Source: Lantana camara
Lineage: Eukaryota > Streptophyta > Magnoliopsida > Lamiales > Verbenaceae
Direction: 5' to 3'
Assembly (NCBI GenBank): GCA_037501455.1
Contig: CM074865.1
Coordinates: 51,726,501 to 51,790,500, forward strand
Length of the DNA stretch: 64,000 bases
A program made the translations under genes and the position numbers. This document shows, piece by piece, positions 1 to 11,218 of this stretch. Within the stretch, counting starts at the first letter, position 1. Every line of letters starts with the position of its first letter. Below the pieces are notes generated by a model. That model did not search any database. It saw nothing but the letters and a program-made list of their open reading frames with translations, and was not told the origin of the DNA.

Positions 1-922
1 TCTTCAACTTCTTCTGGCATGTCTCTTCGATGTGGTTGGGACCCTTGCAATAACCACATTGTATCGGAGCAGGTAAAGCAGGTGCCACTGGTACCGGAGG
101 TCGAGCTCTCTTGATAGAGGTGTTAGGACCTTAGGGTTTGAAAACCAGAGGCCTACTTTGAGGTGCAGGCCTCTTCTCCAAATTAGAACCCGAACCTTGC
201 CCCGAAGAATAATTTGGGGGTCTCAATCTCGTGTTATTGGCTTCCACTTTTATTGCCTTCCTTGTAGCCTTCTCCCACGTATCCACAGTAGTGGCCTTAA
301 GAGCATTTTGGATCTCATATCTCAAACCATGAACAAAGTTTCAGGCTTTCTGGGTATCATCATTGGTACTATAGGGAGCATACAGAGCAAACCTTTCAAA
401 TTCCAAAATATACTCTTCAACCGTTCGATTCCCTTGTCTCAATTCCGAGAATTACTGAAGTCTTCTTTCCCGTGCACTAGGTGGAATGTACTTGTGACGA
501 AATTCCGTGACAAAGCTTTCCCAATTGAATTCTTCACCTATTCTTTCCAAACGAGCTCTCATGGCCTTTAACCAATTAGATGCAGGACCTTGAACAAACC
601 GTGCTCTATAAACGGCTCCCTCATAAGAAAGAGCGGGGTAAATTTCCCAAATCCCCGAAATCTCTGATAACCACTCTTCTGCCTGGATCTTATCGCCTCC
701 ATACCATTTCGGTGGATTGTTGTTTCTGAATTCCCTGAAAGCCGGAGTAACTTGTCCCTCTAGTCCTTCCCCTTGAGGGTGATTTCTCTGATTTTGCTGA
801 AGTTGGTTAAGGAGAACTTGCACGATATTCTCAGCATTAAATGTTGGAGGTGGTGGTGCTTGTGGAGGTGGTTGATTAAGGTCAGGAGTTTGCTCCCTGT
901 CTACTCTCCTTCTTGGAGGCAT
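1..922 (-). pseudogene. gag: gag of element A (capsid and zinc-knuckle nucleocapsid), interrupted by stops
   Basis: This encodes the structural protein that would form the cytoplasmic virus-like particle and bind element RNA. The ATG at 922 begins MPPRRR, shared with the gag start of element B. A proline-rich N-terminus is followed by a retrotransposon gag region with motifs NNPPKWYGGD, AEEWL and FVTEFRHKYIPP. Three in-frame stop codons interrupt one otherwise continuous frame, at 452-454 (TAA), 341-343 (TGA) and 131-133 (TAA). After the last stop the frame reads through to a CCHC knuckle, CGYCKGPNHIEETC, near the window edge (about bases 20-60). No frameshift is needed. All breaks are point changes, so this is a moderately old pseudogene. 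Confidence in the family is high; the missing left part is unknown. Confidence 0.92.
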
Positions 923-1112
923 CCTGTAAATTCACAATTCAAGAAAATATCGATGCATGTGGTTCAGTTCATGATCATGAAATCAATTATCATGAAATTA
1001 CATCAATTAAGTCACAGAATTATGTAAATGAATACAAATAGTCACATACTCCTAAACCGAATGACCTAGACAAACTCAACACGACTCCAGAGCTCCAGTT
1101 TTGCAACCGAAA

Positions 1113-1124
1113 GCTCTGATACCA
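1113..1124 (-). other. Primer-binding site of element A (initiator Met tRNA type)
   Basis: On the minus strand this reads TGGTATCAGAGC, the standard plant PBS complementary to the 3' end of initiator Met tRNA. It lies 8 bases inside the LTR edge at 1133, where minus-strand DNA synthesis would begin. Confidence 0.93.
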
Positions 1125-1132
1125 CGCAAGGA

Positions 1133-3642
1133 TGTAACACCCCGGAGCAATGGGTGCCACATCCCCTGCACTAAGGTCTAACACGAGTGACGAAATAGAG
1201 GGTTCGCACCCGTATCAAACCATAGCGAACGGGAGACAAACAAAACACACACCATCGCTAGGCGGCCTAGACCCTCAAGAACTGCGCAAATTAAAATCAG
1301 AGTAGCGGAAGCAATTCAAGTAATAAGCCTAACTCCCAAGAACATTCATATATACGCATTCAAAATGGGAGGGTCAAGTATTCAAGCTATCTAAACTGGA
1401 TCATATACAAACTGTACAATGCCCATCGAGGCCAAAAGAATAACATAAATATCCATAACACATAATACATAACTCCAAAAGTGCAGAAATAAAACCACTA
1501 CGATGCATGGGGACTCAAGCTACACCACATGTAAACCCAAAAGACACTTGCCGCCTAGCTTGACTCGGAGGTACCTGCTACTCAAAAGAAGGGGAAAAGG
1601 GGAAAAGAACAACAAGGGTTAGTCCTAGCGACTAGTGAGGGGGTTAACTCACACACCTGATATATATATAGAGAGCAAAGCAATTACTCAAATCGAAAAG
1701 ATCTTTGAATCGCGAGTGGTTTTTGCAACCCAAAGTAATTCCCATGATATAGATATACATAGGTGTAAAGAAAAGGGAAAAAAAAGGCTAAATGCCAAAT
1801 CTCAAGTTTTAGGTATTTAGGAGTCCACTCTCATTCCATAGATCACGCAAACTAAACCAACTCGGCGAGTACAAGTCACGTTTCCCAACTTCCATATACG
1901 AAAAACATAAAAAAGCAAAACAAAACATAATCCATCCCCAAGCTATGCATATACACACGAGACAAGGTTTAATCACGACCTTGAAACCCTTGACGGTTAC
2001 CTCCGCCGGCTCAAGAGAAACACCCTTCCTCGATCCTTCCAAAGTTGGATGCGACTCTCAAATGGACGTATTGATGGAAGAGCTCGGAGACCCCTCGGTC
2101 GTCCCGAGATTACCATACCACACTCCGGGGCCCGAACACATCATCAAAATCATATAGACGCATATCAAAAAGCTTATCTTTCAAAGCCACATCTCGCTTA
2201 CACACACACACTTGCACAAAGCTAATGTTTTCCAAACAAAAGCAAAAAATAGCTTATATACTTATATAAACGTTTTCAAAGTCTTATAACAAATGGGCAA
2301 ACCCTCAACATACGTATTATACACTTATTTACCATATATTATACATAAACGCATGCGAGGCTTCAAATCAAGTAGGGTTATAGGTCAGTTATCTAAAAGA
2401 ACAAAACCTCACCTTGTCAACGTGCGTAGTATAGACATAAGTGTAAACCGGACACCTAAAGAGCAAGGTCGTCCCCAACAGGAAGATCCTCTGAACAAGA
2501 AAAACACCAAGGAACACTCTTAGACTCAATATGAACCACATTGATGCTTGGTAGATGCGAATGTATGTTCATGATGCAAATGATATGAAACAAATTCATA
2601 TTTAGATCATATAAGAGCATTCAATGTATATAAGATCACATCTCATAAACGAGGGCAAAGAATAAACCAAAAATTCACTAGGTCAAGCTTAACACATCAT
2701 ATAACAAGTTAATCAAGTGTACGCATCATAAATGAGGCAAGAAAGATCAACAAAAATCAACGAAACGACGAAAGAAACTCCTCCCGTGTCCAAAATACAC
2801 AGGAATTGGACACGGCCGTGTCCGATTTAAATTAATTCTGGAGCCCAAATTCGAGAGCTTGACATGGCCGTGTCAGGTTACAAGTCTTTTTGGACACGGC
2901 CGTGTCCAATGTTCGGCCTGAAAAATTGTTTTGGTGTAGCAGTTCGAAAATGAAGGCAAAAATAGGGCATTTCGATTCTTGGCCTTGGGGAGTCTCTTAG
3001 GCCATCAAAAGCACATATACCAAGCATGAAAATGACACCAATTCACCATATAATGAAGCCATACAAGGAGTAACATGTTCAACCACCGAATTTGCAAGAA
3101 TTAAAGCAAGAAAGGGAGGGAAAATATTAAGCGTAAGGGGCTCGTTTCAGTTGAATTTCGAGGTTCTTAATAAACTTAGAAAAATGTGAGGCTTGTCCTA
3201 TTGAACCCAAATCGTCGAAATGAGTTCAACGGAGGTGACGAAATTCGAATCCGAATTCCCGAGCTCAAGATACGCGACCTGAAACCCAAGGTGCGCTAAA
3301 TGCTCTTTAGTCTCCTTTAAGTCCCATCTCAAAAACGAACCAAAAGGCAAGTAAAACAAATACCAAAGCATAAAACGAGCATATAAATGAGTCCATAACT
3401 CACATAATTAGCACATATCACAAATTCACAGAAATCAAAATTAAATTCCGATCCAAAACGAGCAAGATACGAAGTAAGAAAGTTAAACTTTCAAATTAAA
3501 GAAATTCATACTAAAGCAAATAAGTTTCAAATAACTTCAATTACTCCACGTTAGCACTTAGATATAACATAATCACTTAAGTAAATAATTAAATTACGCA
3601 CCTAATAGGTTACCTGAAAGTCCGTTCAGTCGGGAAGTTACA
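1133..3642 (-). repeat. 5' LTR of element A (2510 bp)
   Basis: On the plus strand it begins TGTAACACCCC at 1133, directly next to the PBS, and ends GGGAAGTTACA at 3642. Its outer end matches the LTR start of element B in reverse complement (CTGAAAGTCCG then TCGGG..TTACA). The shared LTR block containing GAATTCCCGAGCTCAAG lies at about 3241-3300, roughly 340-400 bp from the LTR start. It is about 450 bp shorter than the LTRs of B. The putative donor segment seen near 730 bp in related LTRs is absent and the palindrome tract starts at 735 bp, so an internal deletion is likely. An acceptor-like TAGCAG|G lies at 1574-1579 (minus). Confidence 0.88.
2808..2907 (-). repeat. Palindromic word tract in the LTR of element A
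   Basis: Three words in 100 bp. GGACACGGCCGTGTCC occurs at 2808-2823. GACATGGCCGTGTC occurs at 2861-2874. TTGGACACGGCCGTGTCCAA, a perfect 20-bp palindrome, occurs at 2890-2909. The arms are self-complementary around a GC centre. Confidence 0.9.
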
Positions 3643-4037
3643 GGGGATCCTACCCGCTCCACCAACGGGGTTACCTTCAGCCAAAACGAGACCCGTCATC
3701 CCCTCGACCTCCCGAGGTTAGGCCAAGTCACCCAAAAATGGAATTGTGTTGATGAGAGAGCACGGCGACCCCACGGTCGACCCGAGAATCATATACCACT
3801 TCCCCGGGGCCCATTTCAAAGATCAAAAGTCATAATTTTATTAATTTCGAAATTTCAGAATTTTCCGACTTCTAATTCGGAGTCGTAATCTCGCTATTTT
3901 CAAAATCGTTCACACACACCAACCCTTTTCTAATCAAACAAACGGAAAATAGGTTACGTATATATAGAAGTGTTTTCAATGATTTCATAGCAAATGGAAC
4001 AAATCCCACAAAGTACGTATCATACACATAACTAAGT

Positions 4038-4041
<4 letters not shown>

Positions 4042-4092
<51 letters not shown>
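4042..4092. repeat. (TA)n microsatellite
   Basis: About 51 bases of uninterrupted TA dinucleotides inside the LTR remnant. Confidence 0.97.
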
Positions 4093-4093
<1 letters not shown>

Positions 4094-5132
4094 GTAATTT
4101 GTACGCGGGCTTAAAATACAGGTAGGGTTGTATGTCTTTTAACTAAAAGAAAGAAACCTCATCTCGTCGACCAAACCGAACGAAACGGACTAAAGCACCT
4201 CCGAGAGACCTCCTCGACACCCACAAAACGAAACTAAAGACAAAACAAAGAACAAAAGACAACCTTAGACTCAAATTGTACCAATTAGACTATCGGCAAT
4301 TGCATATAGATGCAAACGATGCATAAGGAATACAATGAGATGTTAATTACATCATTTGAAGCCATATAGAATCATATTAATTTATAACTCGTGCATTTCA
4401 CATTAAACGAATTCATAAAACTTACATAACAAGCACGTCACGCCATACAACATGATAGACATGCATGCAGACTCTAAAAAAATAAGGGAAAATCATGCAA
4501 GACAAGGAAATGTCATATTAATGCATGCATGCATATAGAAGGCCACGTAAGATCATATTAAATCACATATTTCATAAAAATTAACTCCACCAAATTCACA
4601 TAACATACATAACACGTTGTATAACACGTAAGAGATGCATACACAATCATAAAAAGAGTAAGAAAATACATGCAAGTACATGGAAGTCACATAAACAAAT
4701 ATCAAGCTATACATGCACGTTGGAAAATACAGAACGCCTATTAGGGCACGTATTGCACGTAAGAGCACCAAATTCACATAATAAATTCATAATGCAATAT
4801 ATAACACATAGTTCATCACGTTAATATTGCTTGCATATCACCAACGAAGCAAGAAATATCACAAGAGGCAATCAAACGTCATATTGGTTCATGCACGCAC
4901 GTTGAAGAACATATAACACATTTTTAAGCCATGTATTTCACGTATGAGCATCGAATTCACGTAATTAATTCACAAGTATCCACGTAACTTATAATATAAC
5001 AAGTTATATATGCATAGAAGACAAGAAAGAAGCAAGAAAATCAAATAAAACACAAAAGAAACGAAAAACGAAACAAACGCAGCAGCACCTCTCGAAACTG
5101 TGCCAGAATGGGGTCGCGCACAGCCTTCTGGT

Positions 5133-5217
5133 GGTCATGGCCGTAACCACCTCCTCCAGAAGCCCTCCAGCACTGTTCAAGTCAAAAGTGGATGAAATCA
5201 GGTCACGGGCGCGACCT
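5133..5217 (-). repeat. Degenerate palindromic word tract in the 3643-6465 LTR
   Basis: GGTCATGGCCGTAACC lies at 5133-5148 and AGGTCACGGGCGCGACCT at 5200-5217. Both are imperfect inverted repeats with a GGCC or GGGC centre. The position is about 1250-1330 bp from the LTR start, comparable to the tracts in other LTRs. Confidence 0.65.
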
Positions 5218-6465
5218 GAATTGGCCTTCCTGCGACCGCACTGCTCAGTCCGAAATTGGCGAAAATTCCAGCCCTGTTTCTGTCCTCTCCAATCCAGCAA
5301 CGTAGCAGCAACTTCCAGTAGCAAAAGATCAAGGAAAAGGCAGAAAAATAAGTACAAAGAATCTGCTAAACATGCAGCACACAAAGAGGAAACAAGATCA
5401 AAGGCAAGAAAGCTCAAATCCAACTTCAAGTTCAAGTTTCACAAAATATAAAAATGGTGGATCAATTTTCAGAGAATTTCTTCCAAATTTCAGATTATAT
5501 TATCACATAATAATGTCATGAGATCATTTATCATTCATAAATTCAAGGATCGAAGCATGTATAGCATGAGTTCTTCCAATTTTTATCAAAAGACCTAACT
5601 ATTCATCATGTTGGCCAAAACAAGATCATCTCTCCATCAAAATGAGCAAATAAGGTATCCAATTAAAGATAAGAAGATGGAGAATACAATCATGGACTAA
5701 CCTTTCGAATTTGAGGCGATTTTGTCGAGTATTGAGGCCAGAACCTGGAAATTGTATAGTATTCCTATTCCTTCTCATGGAGTGTCTGGTAGCAGGGGAA
5801 AAATCCCTTTTTCCTTCTCCTTCCTGATGTTGGACGAAATGGGGGAGGTTAAGGGCTGATCAAGGGGTTAACAAGGGTTAGTTAGGTTCAAACTTTAGTT
5901 AATTTGGTCAAAGAATGAATAAGTTATGCTCAAAATGGTCAAGAAGGGTCGGAATTGCACAGAAGGCTTGAAACGGGTGAAATACGGGCAACCAAATGGG
6001 CTTATAAAAATACAAGTTTAGGTTCTCTAGCTTCTATTCTTTTTTACGAGTCCGACGCCTCTTCCGGAATTCGAATCCGAATTCCCGAGCTCAAGTTACG
6101 CCGTTCGGAACCTAAGGTGCGCTAAACGATTTAGGCCCTCGAAACCCTTAACAAATAAAACGGTTCGAAAACCGTATGAAAAGAACACAAAATCATGCAA
6201 CAAACATAAAAACATACTCATAACACGTATAAATCAGGCATATCATGTAATCACGAAAGTTAGAAACGAAAAAGGGTTCAAACGGATTAAAAACGACATT
6301 AAAAGGATAAAACGTTCAAATAATTCAATTAAAGCTCAAATATAAATCAAATAAATCACATAAACAATATAATAAACACGTAATTAGCGTAATTAAAATA
6401 ATTTAAATGCGCACATAGCACTCTCGAACTGTGTACCTGTACGGCCGGACGAGCGGGATGTTACA

Positions 6466-7659
6466 GCTCGGGGAGAGGTTGACGCTGGGAAAAAGAGCAG
6501 CAGCAGGGTTCTTTCGAGGTGGAGAAAGGAGGGGAAGCAAAGAAGCACAAGAATCACGAAAAATAGCCACAAAACTAGCAAGTTCTAGCCCCCAAACTTC
6601 ATGCAACAACCGACAACAAAGAGGGATCAAGATGTGGAAGAGTTTCAACCAATTTCTTGCAAAACTTCTTAAGAACATAAATGGAAACTTATCAACCATG
6701 CAACCAACAACAAATTCAGTTCATATAACCATTAATGAGTCTCATGTGATCATATATATATATCTTGGAATCAACAAATAACATAAGAGTTGGCATATAA
6801 TTTCACATACACATTTAAACCCTTACTATTCATTGTCATACTCAAATCTATTTCAAAAACTAGGTTAAAACTCAAGATTCATGGCTTAGAATGATCACAC
6901 AAGGATGTAGATACCAAAAGTACACTTACCTCTTGAAGAAGATGGAAGAAAATGGAGATTAGAGCTCAATTCCTCCTCTTGGTGAATAGAGACGGGAATG
7001 GTTTGCTTCTCTCCAAAGAAGCTGCAAATTTTCTCTGTTTCCTTGTCTTGACCGAGAATGGGGGTAGAGGGGGTGGTAGTTTATTAAGTTGGGGTGCTGT
7101 GGGGCTAAGAATCAAGTCAAAATGTTGAATATTGAAAGAGTTATGCCCAAAATATTCCAAGGTGCTAATTTGCACGTGCTGTTTGGTTCGGAGGAAATAC
7201 GGGGGTGGAAATGGGTTAGAAAATTACAAATTTAGGTTCCTCAGTTCCATATCTTTGTTACGAGTCCGGCACCACTTCCAGAATTCGAATCCAAATTCCC
7301 GAACTCAAGATATGCCGTCCGGAATCCAAGGCGCGCTAAAGCTCGTTAGGCACTCGAATCCCAAAAATAAAGAAATGGTCTCCGACCAAATCAAACAAAT
7401 ATAAACAAATAAAAATAAACACATAAACGAGTTCATAAATCATATAATTCAAGTATGTCACATATTCACGAAGTTCGGGAATTAAAATCAAGTAATAGAA
7501 ATTAAATACGAAAATCATAACGTAAAACTTAAACAATTAGGGTATATAAGTCACTTAAACAATTAAATCGACGTATAAATTAAATCAAACGAGAAATTAA
7601 AACATCAGAAACCCTGTCGTTAAGTCATACCTGGCTTGCCGAAGAGACGGGGTGTCACA
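6466..7659 (-). repeat. Gypsy LTR fragment (terminal ~1.2 kb)
   Basis: It ends ACGGGGTGTCACA at 7659, a terminus like those at 17371 and 55597. It carries the shared block GAATTCGAATCCAAATTCCC..GGCGCGCTAAAG at 7281-7340. On the minus strand it has a consensus-like donor AGGTAAGT (plus-strand ACTTACCT, about 6926-6933), roughly 730 bp from the LTR start. It is cut at 6466 by the end of the preceding LTR, so it was probably the target of that insertion. No genes are seen. Confidence 0.75.
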
Positions 7660-8159
7660 TCCAAAGCCAAGCGAAAAGTGGTAAACCCGGCCAACTCATA
7701 TTTGGAGACTTGTGCTCGCGTCCAATGGGCCCGTGGACCCGGGGCATGACAGATGTTATCAGAGCCGGTCATCATCCGTAGGAGCTAAGTGCTATATGGG
7801 GCAAAGTGCTACGCACATGGGAGCCACCTCTTGAGCCTACGGGGGAAAGTGCTACATTTGTGGGACCACCTCTTGAGCTTATAGGAGCCACCTCTAGAGT
7901 CCCAACATAGACGAGTCGGTCATGGGCTATATGTCATGCCGCGACGAGGATGTCTCGATTTTGAAGGAGGGTGATTGTGACACCCCTGTACCACATCGGG
8001 AAAGCATGAGAGTTAAGTTCAGTATATAAGTTAAAGATTCCAAGTATAACCAATGGATATCCCTTTTGGGCAGTGGTTTAGGCCCAATTTCAAGTTATAC
8101 TGGGTGGGCTTGGAGACTTGTGCTCGTGTCCAACGGGCCCACGGACCCGGGGCGTGACA
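7660..8159 (+). mobile_element. TRIM-like miniature LTR retrotransposon
   Basis: A short non-coding element. The right LTR is 7976-8159 (184 bp), beginning TGTGACACCCC and ending GGGGCGTGACA. The left LTR keeps only its 3' end, closing GGGGCATGACA at 7751; its last ~50 bases match the right LTR (GGAGACTTGTGCTCG then CGGACCCGGGGC). A PBS-like TGTTATCAGAGC (7754-7765, one mismatch to the usual plant PBS) follows the left LTR. A purine stretch TTGAAGGAGGG precedes the right LTR. The internal region of about 220 bp has no coding capacity. Such elements rely on enzymes of full-length elements (established for TRIMs). The left part, 7660 to about 7700, aligns poorly with the right LTR, so the exact left edge is uncertain. 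Confidence 0.78.
7976..8159 (+). repeat. Right LTR of the TRIM-like element
   Basis: 184 bp from TGTGACACCCC to GGGGCGTGACA. It contains CCACATCGGGAAAG and TGTGCTCGTGTCC. Preceded by the purine tract TTGAAGGAGGG. Confidence 0.8.
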
Positions 8160-8560
8160 GTACTAATCCACATACATCTATATTTGAGTTGAGTCTTTGA
8201 TTATAGGTTGTTATCGCACTCTCAAAGCTACTATCAACGTCAGCCACAAAGTTCTTCTGTCTAACCAATGAAGAGAATATGGAGTAATCGAAAATTGAAA
8301 GTCGGGTGTTGAATCTTCATGACTTTCTAAATGGAACTACATATCATTGCTCGGCATCGTGAGGGAATGCTTTAACCATGGAGAAGTTTGTTAATCTCAA
8401 TTTCTCTACCAACTTTGAAGATTATCCACGTACGTGCATCGTGGGATCTTAAATCACTAACTTAAAGGATACGTGAGACAATGGGATAGGCGTGGATCTT
8501 TTCACCATCAAATTATGAAGACACTAGATGCCAGATCGAACCACTCAAAGTTCATCTCCA

Positions 8561-9032
8561 AGACCCTTGAGGTTGAAATAATCGATTAAAAATGAAGACA
8601 AAATTGGAAAGCTCATGGATAACATCCGGTTCGGATCTAGATCCAAGTTGTATCAAAAGTCTTCTAATTAAGATGTATGGAATGGAGAGTCGTCGATCAT
8701 GTGAATTCACTATAGGGTCGAGCAAGGGAGCTTAATCGATACAACAACTACCGTGAAGGAAAGTTCGAAGAATTCGAGTTATATCATTTTCTTGGGACTC
8801 TAAGACACGCAATGATGCGAGGAAGCGAGTAAGGTGTATCAAAATAGGGAAGACGCTTGAGGTTGAAGTAATCAATTAAAAACGAAGGAAAAATAAGGAA
8901 GCTCATGGATAATATCCGTTTCGGATCTACATGCAAGGTGTATCAAAAGTCTCCTAATTAATATATATGGAATAGAGAGTTGTCGATCATGTGGATTCAC
9001 TATGGGGTCGAGCAAGGTAGCTTAATCGATAT
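8561..9032. repeat. Imperfect direct repeat, two ~180-bp copies at a 290-bp period
   Basis: Copy 1 is about 8561-8741 and copy 2 about 8851-9032. Shared strings include AAGCTCATGGATAA, TTCGGATCTA, GTATCAAAAGTCT, TCGATCATGTG and TTCACTAT followed by GGGTCGAGCAAGG. By eye most positions agree, with scattered substitutions. No coding function is seen. Confidence 0.85.
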
Positions 9033-11206
9033 AACAGTGATGCAAGAAAAAAAGTAAGGATCGGAAAGCATCATCAATGACCGACCAATGCTCAGCCGTA
9101 CAACTTATGTTCTCAACATCAAGATCAAAGGACAGGTTATCCTGCTAAAACTAATACTAAGGCGACAGGTTCATTGCATTCATGGTATGCGCATCATACA
9201 TTGCATTGGTATATCTTGATTTTTATTTATGAACTTTAATAACGTGATTTCATCCATGTTGCATGTTTTAGTGTGACGTATGTGTTCCATAACATTGGCG
9301 TTTTAACTCTACATGCATTATTTTAGTGTTTACTTGTTAGGATGCCTTCCCCGTTTGATGCTTCAACCACTAATTCAATCAAAACTCTACAGAGCCGAGT
9401 TAAAGAAGAACCTTTTAGGTGATAGAGTTGAGACAAAGGTGGGAATGGAATTTTAGAAATTAGGAGTTAGAGTTGTCGTTGAATTGTTAGATCAGGCAAT
9501 AAAAGAAAGTGGGATTCCGGACTTTAAGTGGATTAAAAGAGAAATTGGAAAGCGAAGTGTTTGGGTTATTATTTGGAGCAAACCCCTCCAAGTGAATATA
9601 GGTTATACTCCGAACAAATTTCCTAACTAGAATTACTCGGTCAAGGGAGATAAAGGATAAAGTTTGACCTGAGATGATGGAAATTCTTAAGGGGGAGAGC
9701 ACGACCGAAAGATAAATTTAAATTCACAGTTGTGCTCGAAGAAGTATCCTAGTAGGAACAACAGAAATGCAAGCCGTGGAATACATGAAAGTCCTAATGA
9801 TGGTGTTAGGAAAAGAATAAGATGACATTAGCAGTTAAACCGTTAGGGTGAGACTTAAGCTACTATGTTTGGGTTGAAGATTGCTACTGGGTATTAAAGA
9901 GATTAATTCATTGGGCATTCATACTTACAGAATTCAGATACAGAAGGTGATGGTATTATCAAGAAACCTCTAATGGGTTTCTAAATTAACTTCGGAAAGG
10001 AAGCTTGATCCAATTAACGTGATTAAAGAAGATGTTAACCAATTCCAGTTAACAAAGTTTTCAACAAATAACTAAACTAGGTTATTTGAGAGAGATTGTG
10101 CACTTACTGTCCTATGGATACTAAAGTGGAAACACCGCTCGATTCGTTGTCACTTCTAATTGCTATACTTCTTTAGCAATTACATAGTGGGAGACAGTGT
10201 ATGAAGATGGATTAGAGATTGCAAGTTGGGTTATCATCAGATTTCCTCAACTACTGAGGAAGAAGACAAGTATGTGGGATAAGTCAGGGATCGGTCAATT
10301 AAAGAGTTAGTTGCAGCGAGAGAAGATTTACAGGTTGACAATGAGGGAGCGAAGAAGTCAATGACTATCACTTCTGAAAGGTCTATTTGAATTCCAAGAA
10401 CTCCACCAAATTGAGGAAGGTCATCAGGGGATAAGAGTCATAACAGAATCAAGAAAAGGATCAGCCGAGGTTTTCATCCTCTCAATCGGACACACTAAAG
10501 ACATTGAACACAGATCAAGAATCGAGTCAGCTATTGGATCAGATCATACATTTGGGCCATGAAATTCTCAACTTCAAATTCCATACCACGGTGAATGGTA
10601 AATAAAGCATCCATGGCATATTCATACATGTAGTTTCCATTTAAATGATTTCTTGCTGCTATGTACCTTGTTAGACTATATTCATTGTTCTTTTCTAAGA
10701 TTGATAATTGATGTAATTGGTACGTGTTAGTTCTTCCTTGAGTGGTTTATGTAATTGTTAATTGTTGTAATTAGTGTTTTTCTACTTTCTTCTTGTGGTA
10801 TTGTTTTGTGTTGTAACCGTAGTTTGTAGCTTGGGGGACTTTTTTGTCTTGTTGTTTGAGAGATGGGGTTCTCTCCTTGTTATTCGAGAGATGGGGTTCT
10901 TTCGTCGTTGCTTGCTACCTGTTTAAGTTACCTCTGGTGGTAGCTTAGAATCTCGAGTGTTTAGGCTTTCGGTGAGTCGAGGGTCGTAGCTTAACAACGT
11001 ACTTCACGATATGTCTTTGAAGATTCTTTATTTAGTTTGAGGATGGTTCAAGTGTCTCAACATCGAATCGTGACCATGATGCTTTGAAGATCCCTTTGTT
11101 GCTTGAAAACCTAGCCCGAACTAATTCCTATTGGGGAGTTGCTAACCAAAGTTTTTGCTTAGAGTACAGTACTCGAGGCAGTGAACCTCAGGGCAGGTCC
11201 CTTTTA

Positions 11207-11217
11207 CGGGGGAGAGG
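11207..11217 (+). other. Polypurine tract
   Basis: The purine run ACGGGGGAGAGG lies immediately upstream of TGTAACGCCCC at 11219. This is the expected plus-strand DNA primer site beside a 3' LTR. Confidence 0.75.
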
Positions 11218-11218
11218 T

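Larger units (their letters stand above)
1..3642 (-). mobile_element. Ty3/gypsy LTR retrotransposon (element A), truncated by the window edge
   Basis: Read on the minus strand, this contains a 5' LTR (3642 to 1133), a primer-binding site (1124-1113) and the start of gag (922 downward). Protease, RT, RNase H and integrase would lie left of base 1 and are not visible. The gag protein and LTR resemble those of element B at 18841-29870, so the two are probably the same lineage. It sits inside an older LTR that resumes at 3643. The right flank reads GGGGA; its target-site duplicate would lie outside the window. Confidence 0.9.
3643..6465 (-). repeat. Interrupted gypsy LTR remnant, into which element A inserted
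   Basis: It begins abruptly after the end of the element A LTR and ends GCGGGATGTTACA at 6465, a typical LTR terminus for this group. It shares ordered blocks with the other LTRs: the CCCGAGAATCATATACCAC..CGGGGCCC block near 3780-3815, a palindrome tract at 5133-5217, a donor-like AGGTTAG near 5700-5707 (minus), and the GAATTCCCGAGCTCAAG block at 6061-6128, 337-404 bp from the LTR start. The remaining part of this LTR must lie left of element A, outside the window. No coding region is seen; small frames here look incidental. Confidence 0.8.
8160..11218 (+). other. Unrecognised internal region of an LTR element, ending in a polypurine tract
   Basis: A 3-kb stretch with no gene I can recognise in any frame; every frame is short and matches no gag or pol motif. 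It ends with the purine run ACGGGGGAGAGG immediately before an LTR that begins at 11219. It is therefore probably the 3' internal part (untranslated, or decayed beyond recognition) of a plus-strand gypsy-type element. An imperfect direct repeat lies at 8561-9032. Confidence 0.5.

Noticed and set aside
4042..4092. Matrix attachment or origin signal at the (TA)n run
   Set aside because: A pure dinucleotide run inside an old LTR; no other supporting signal.
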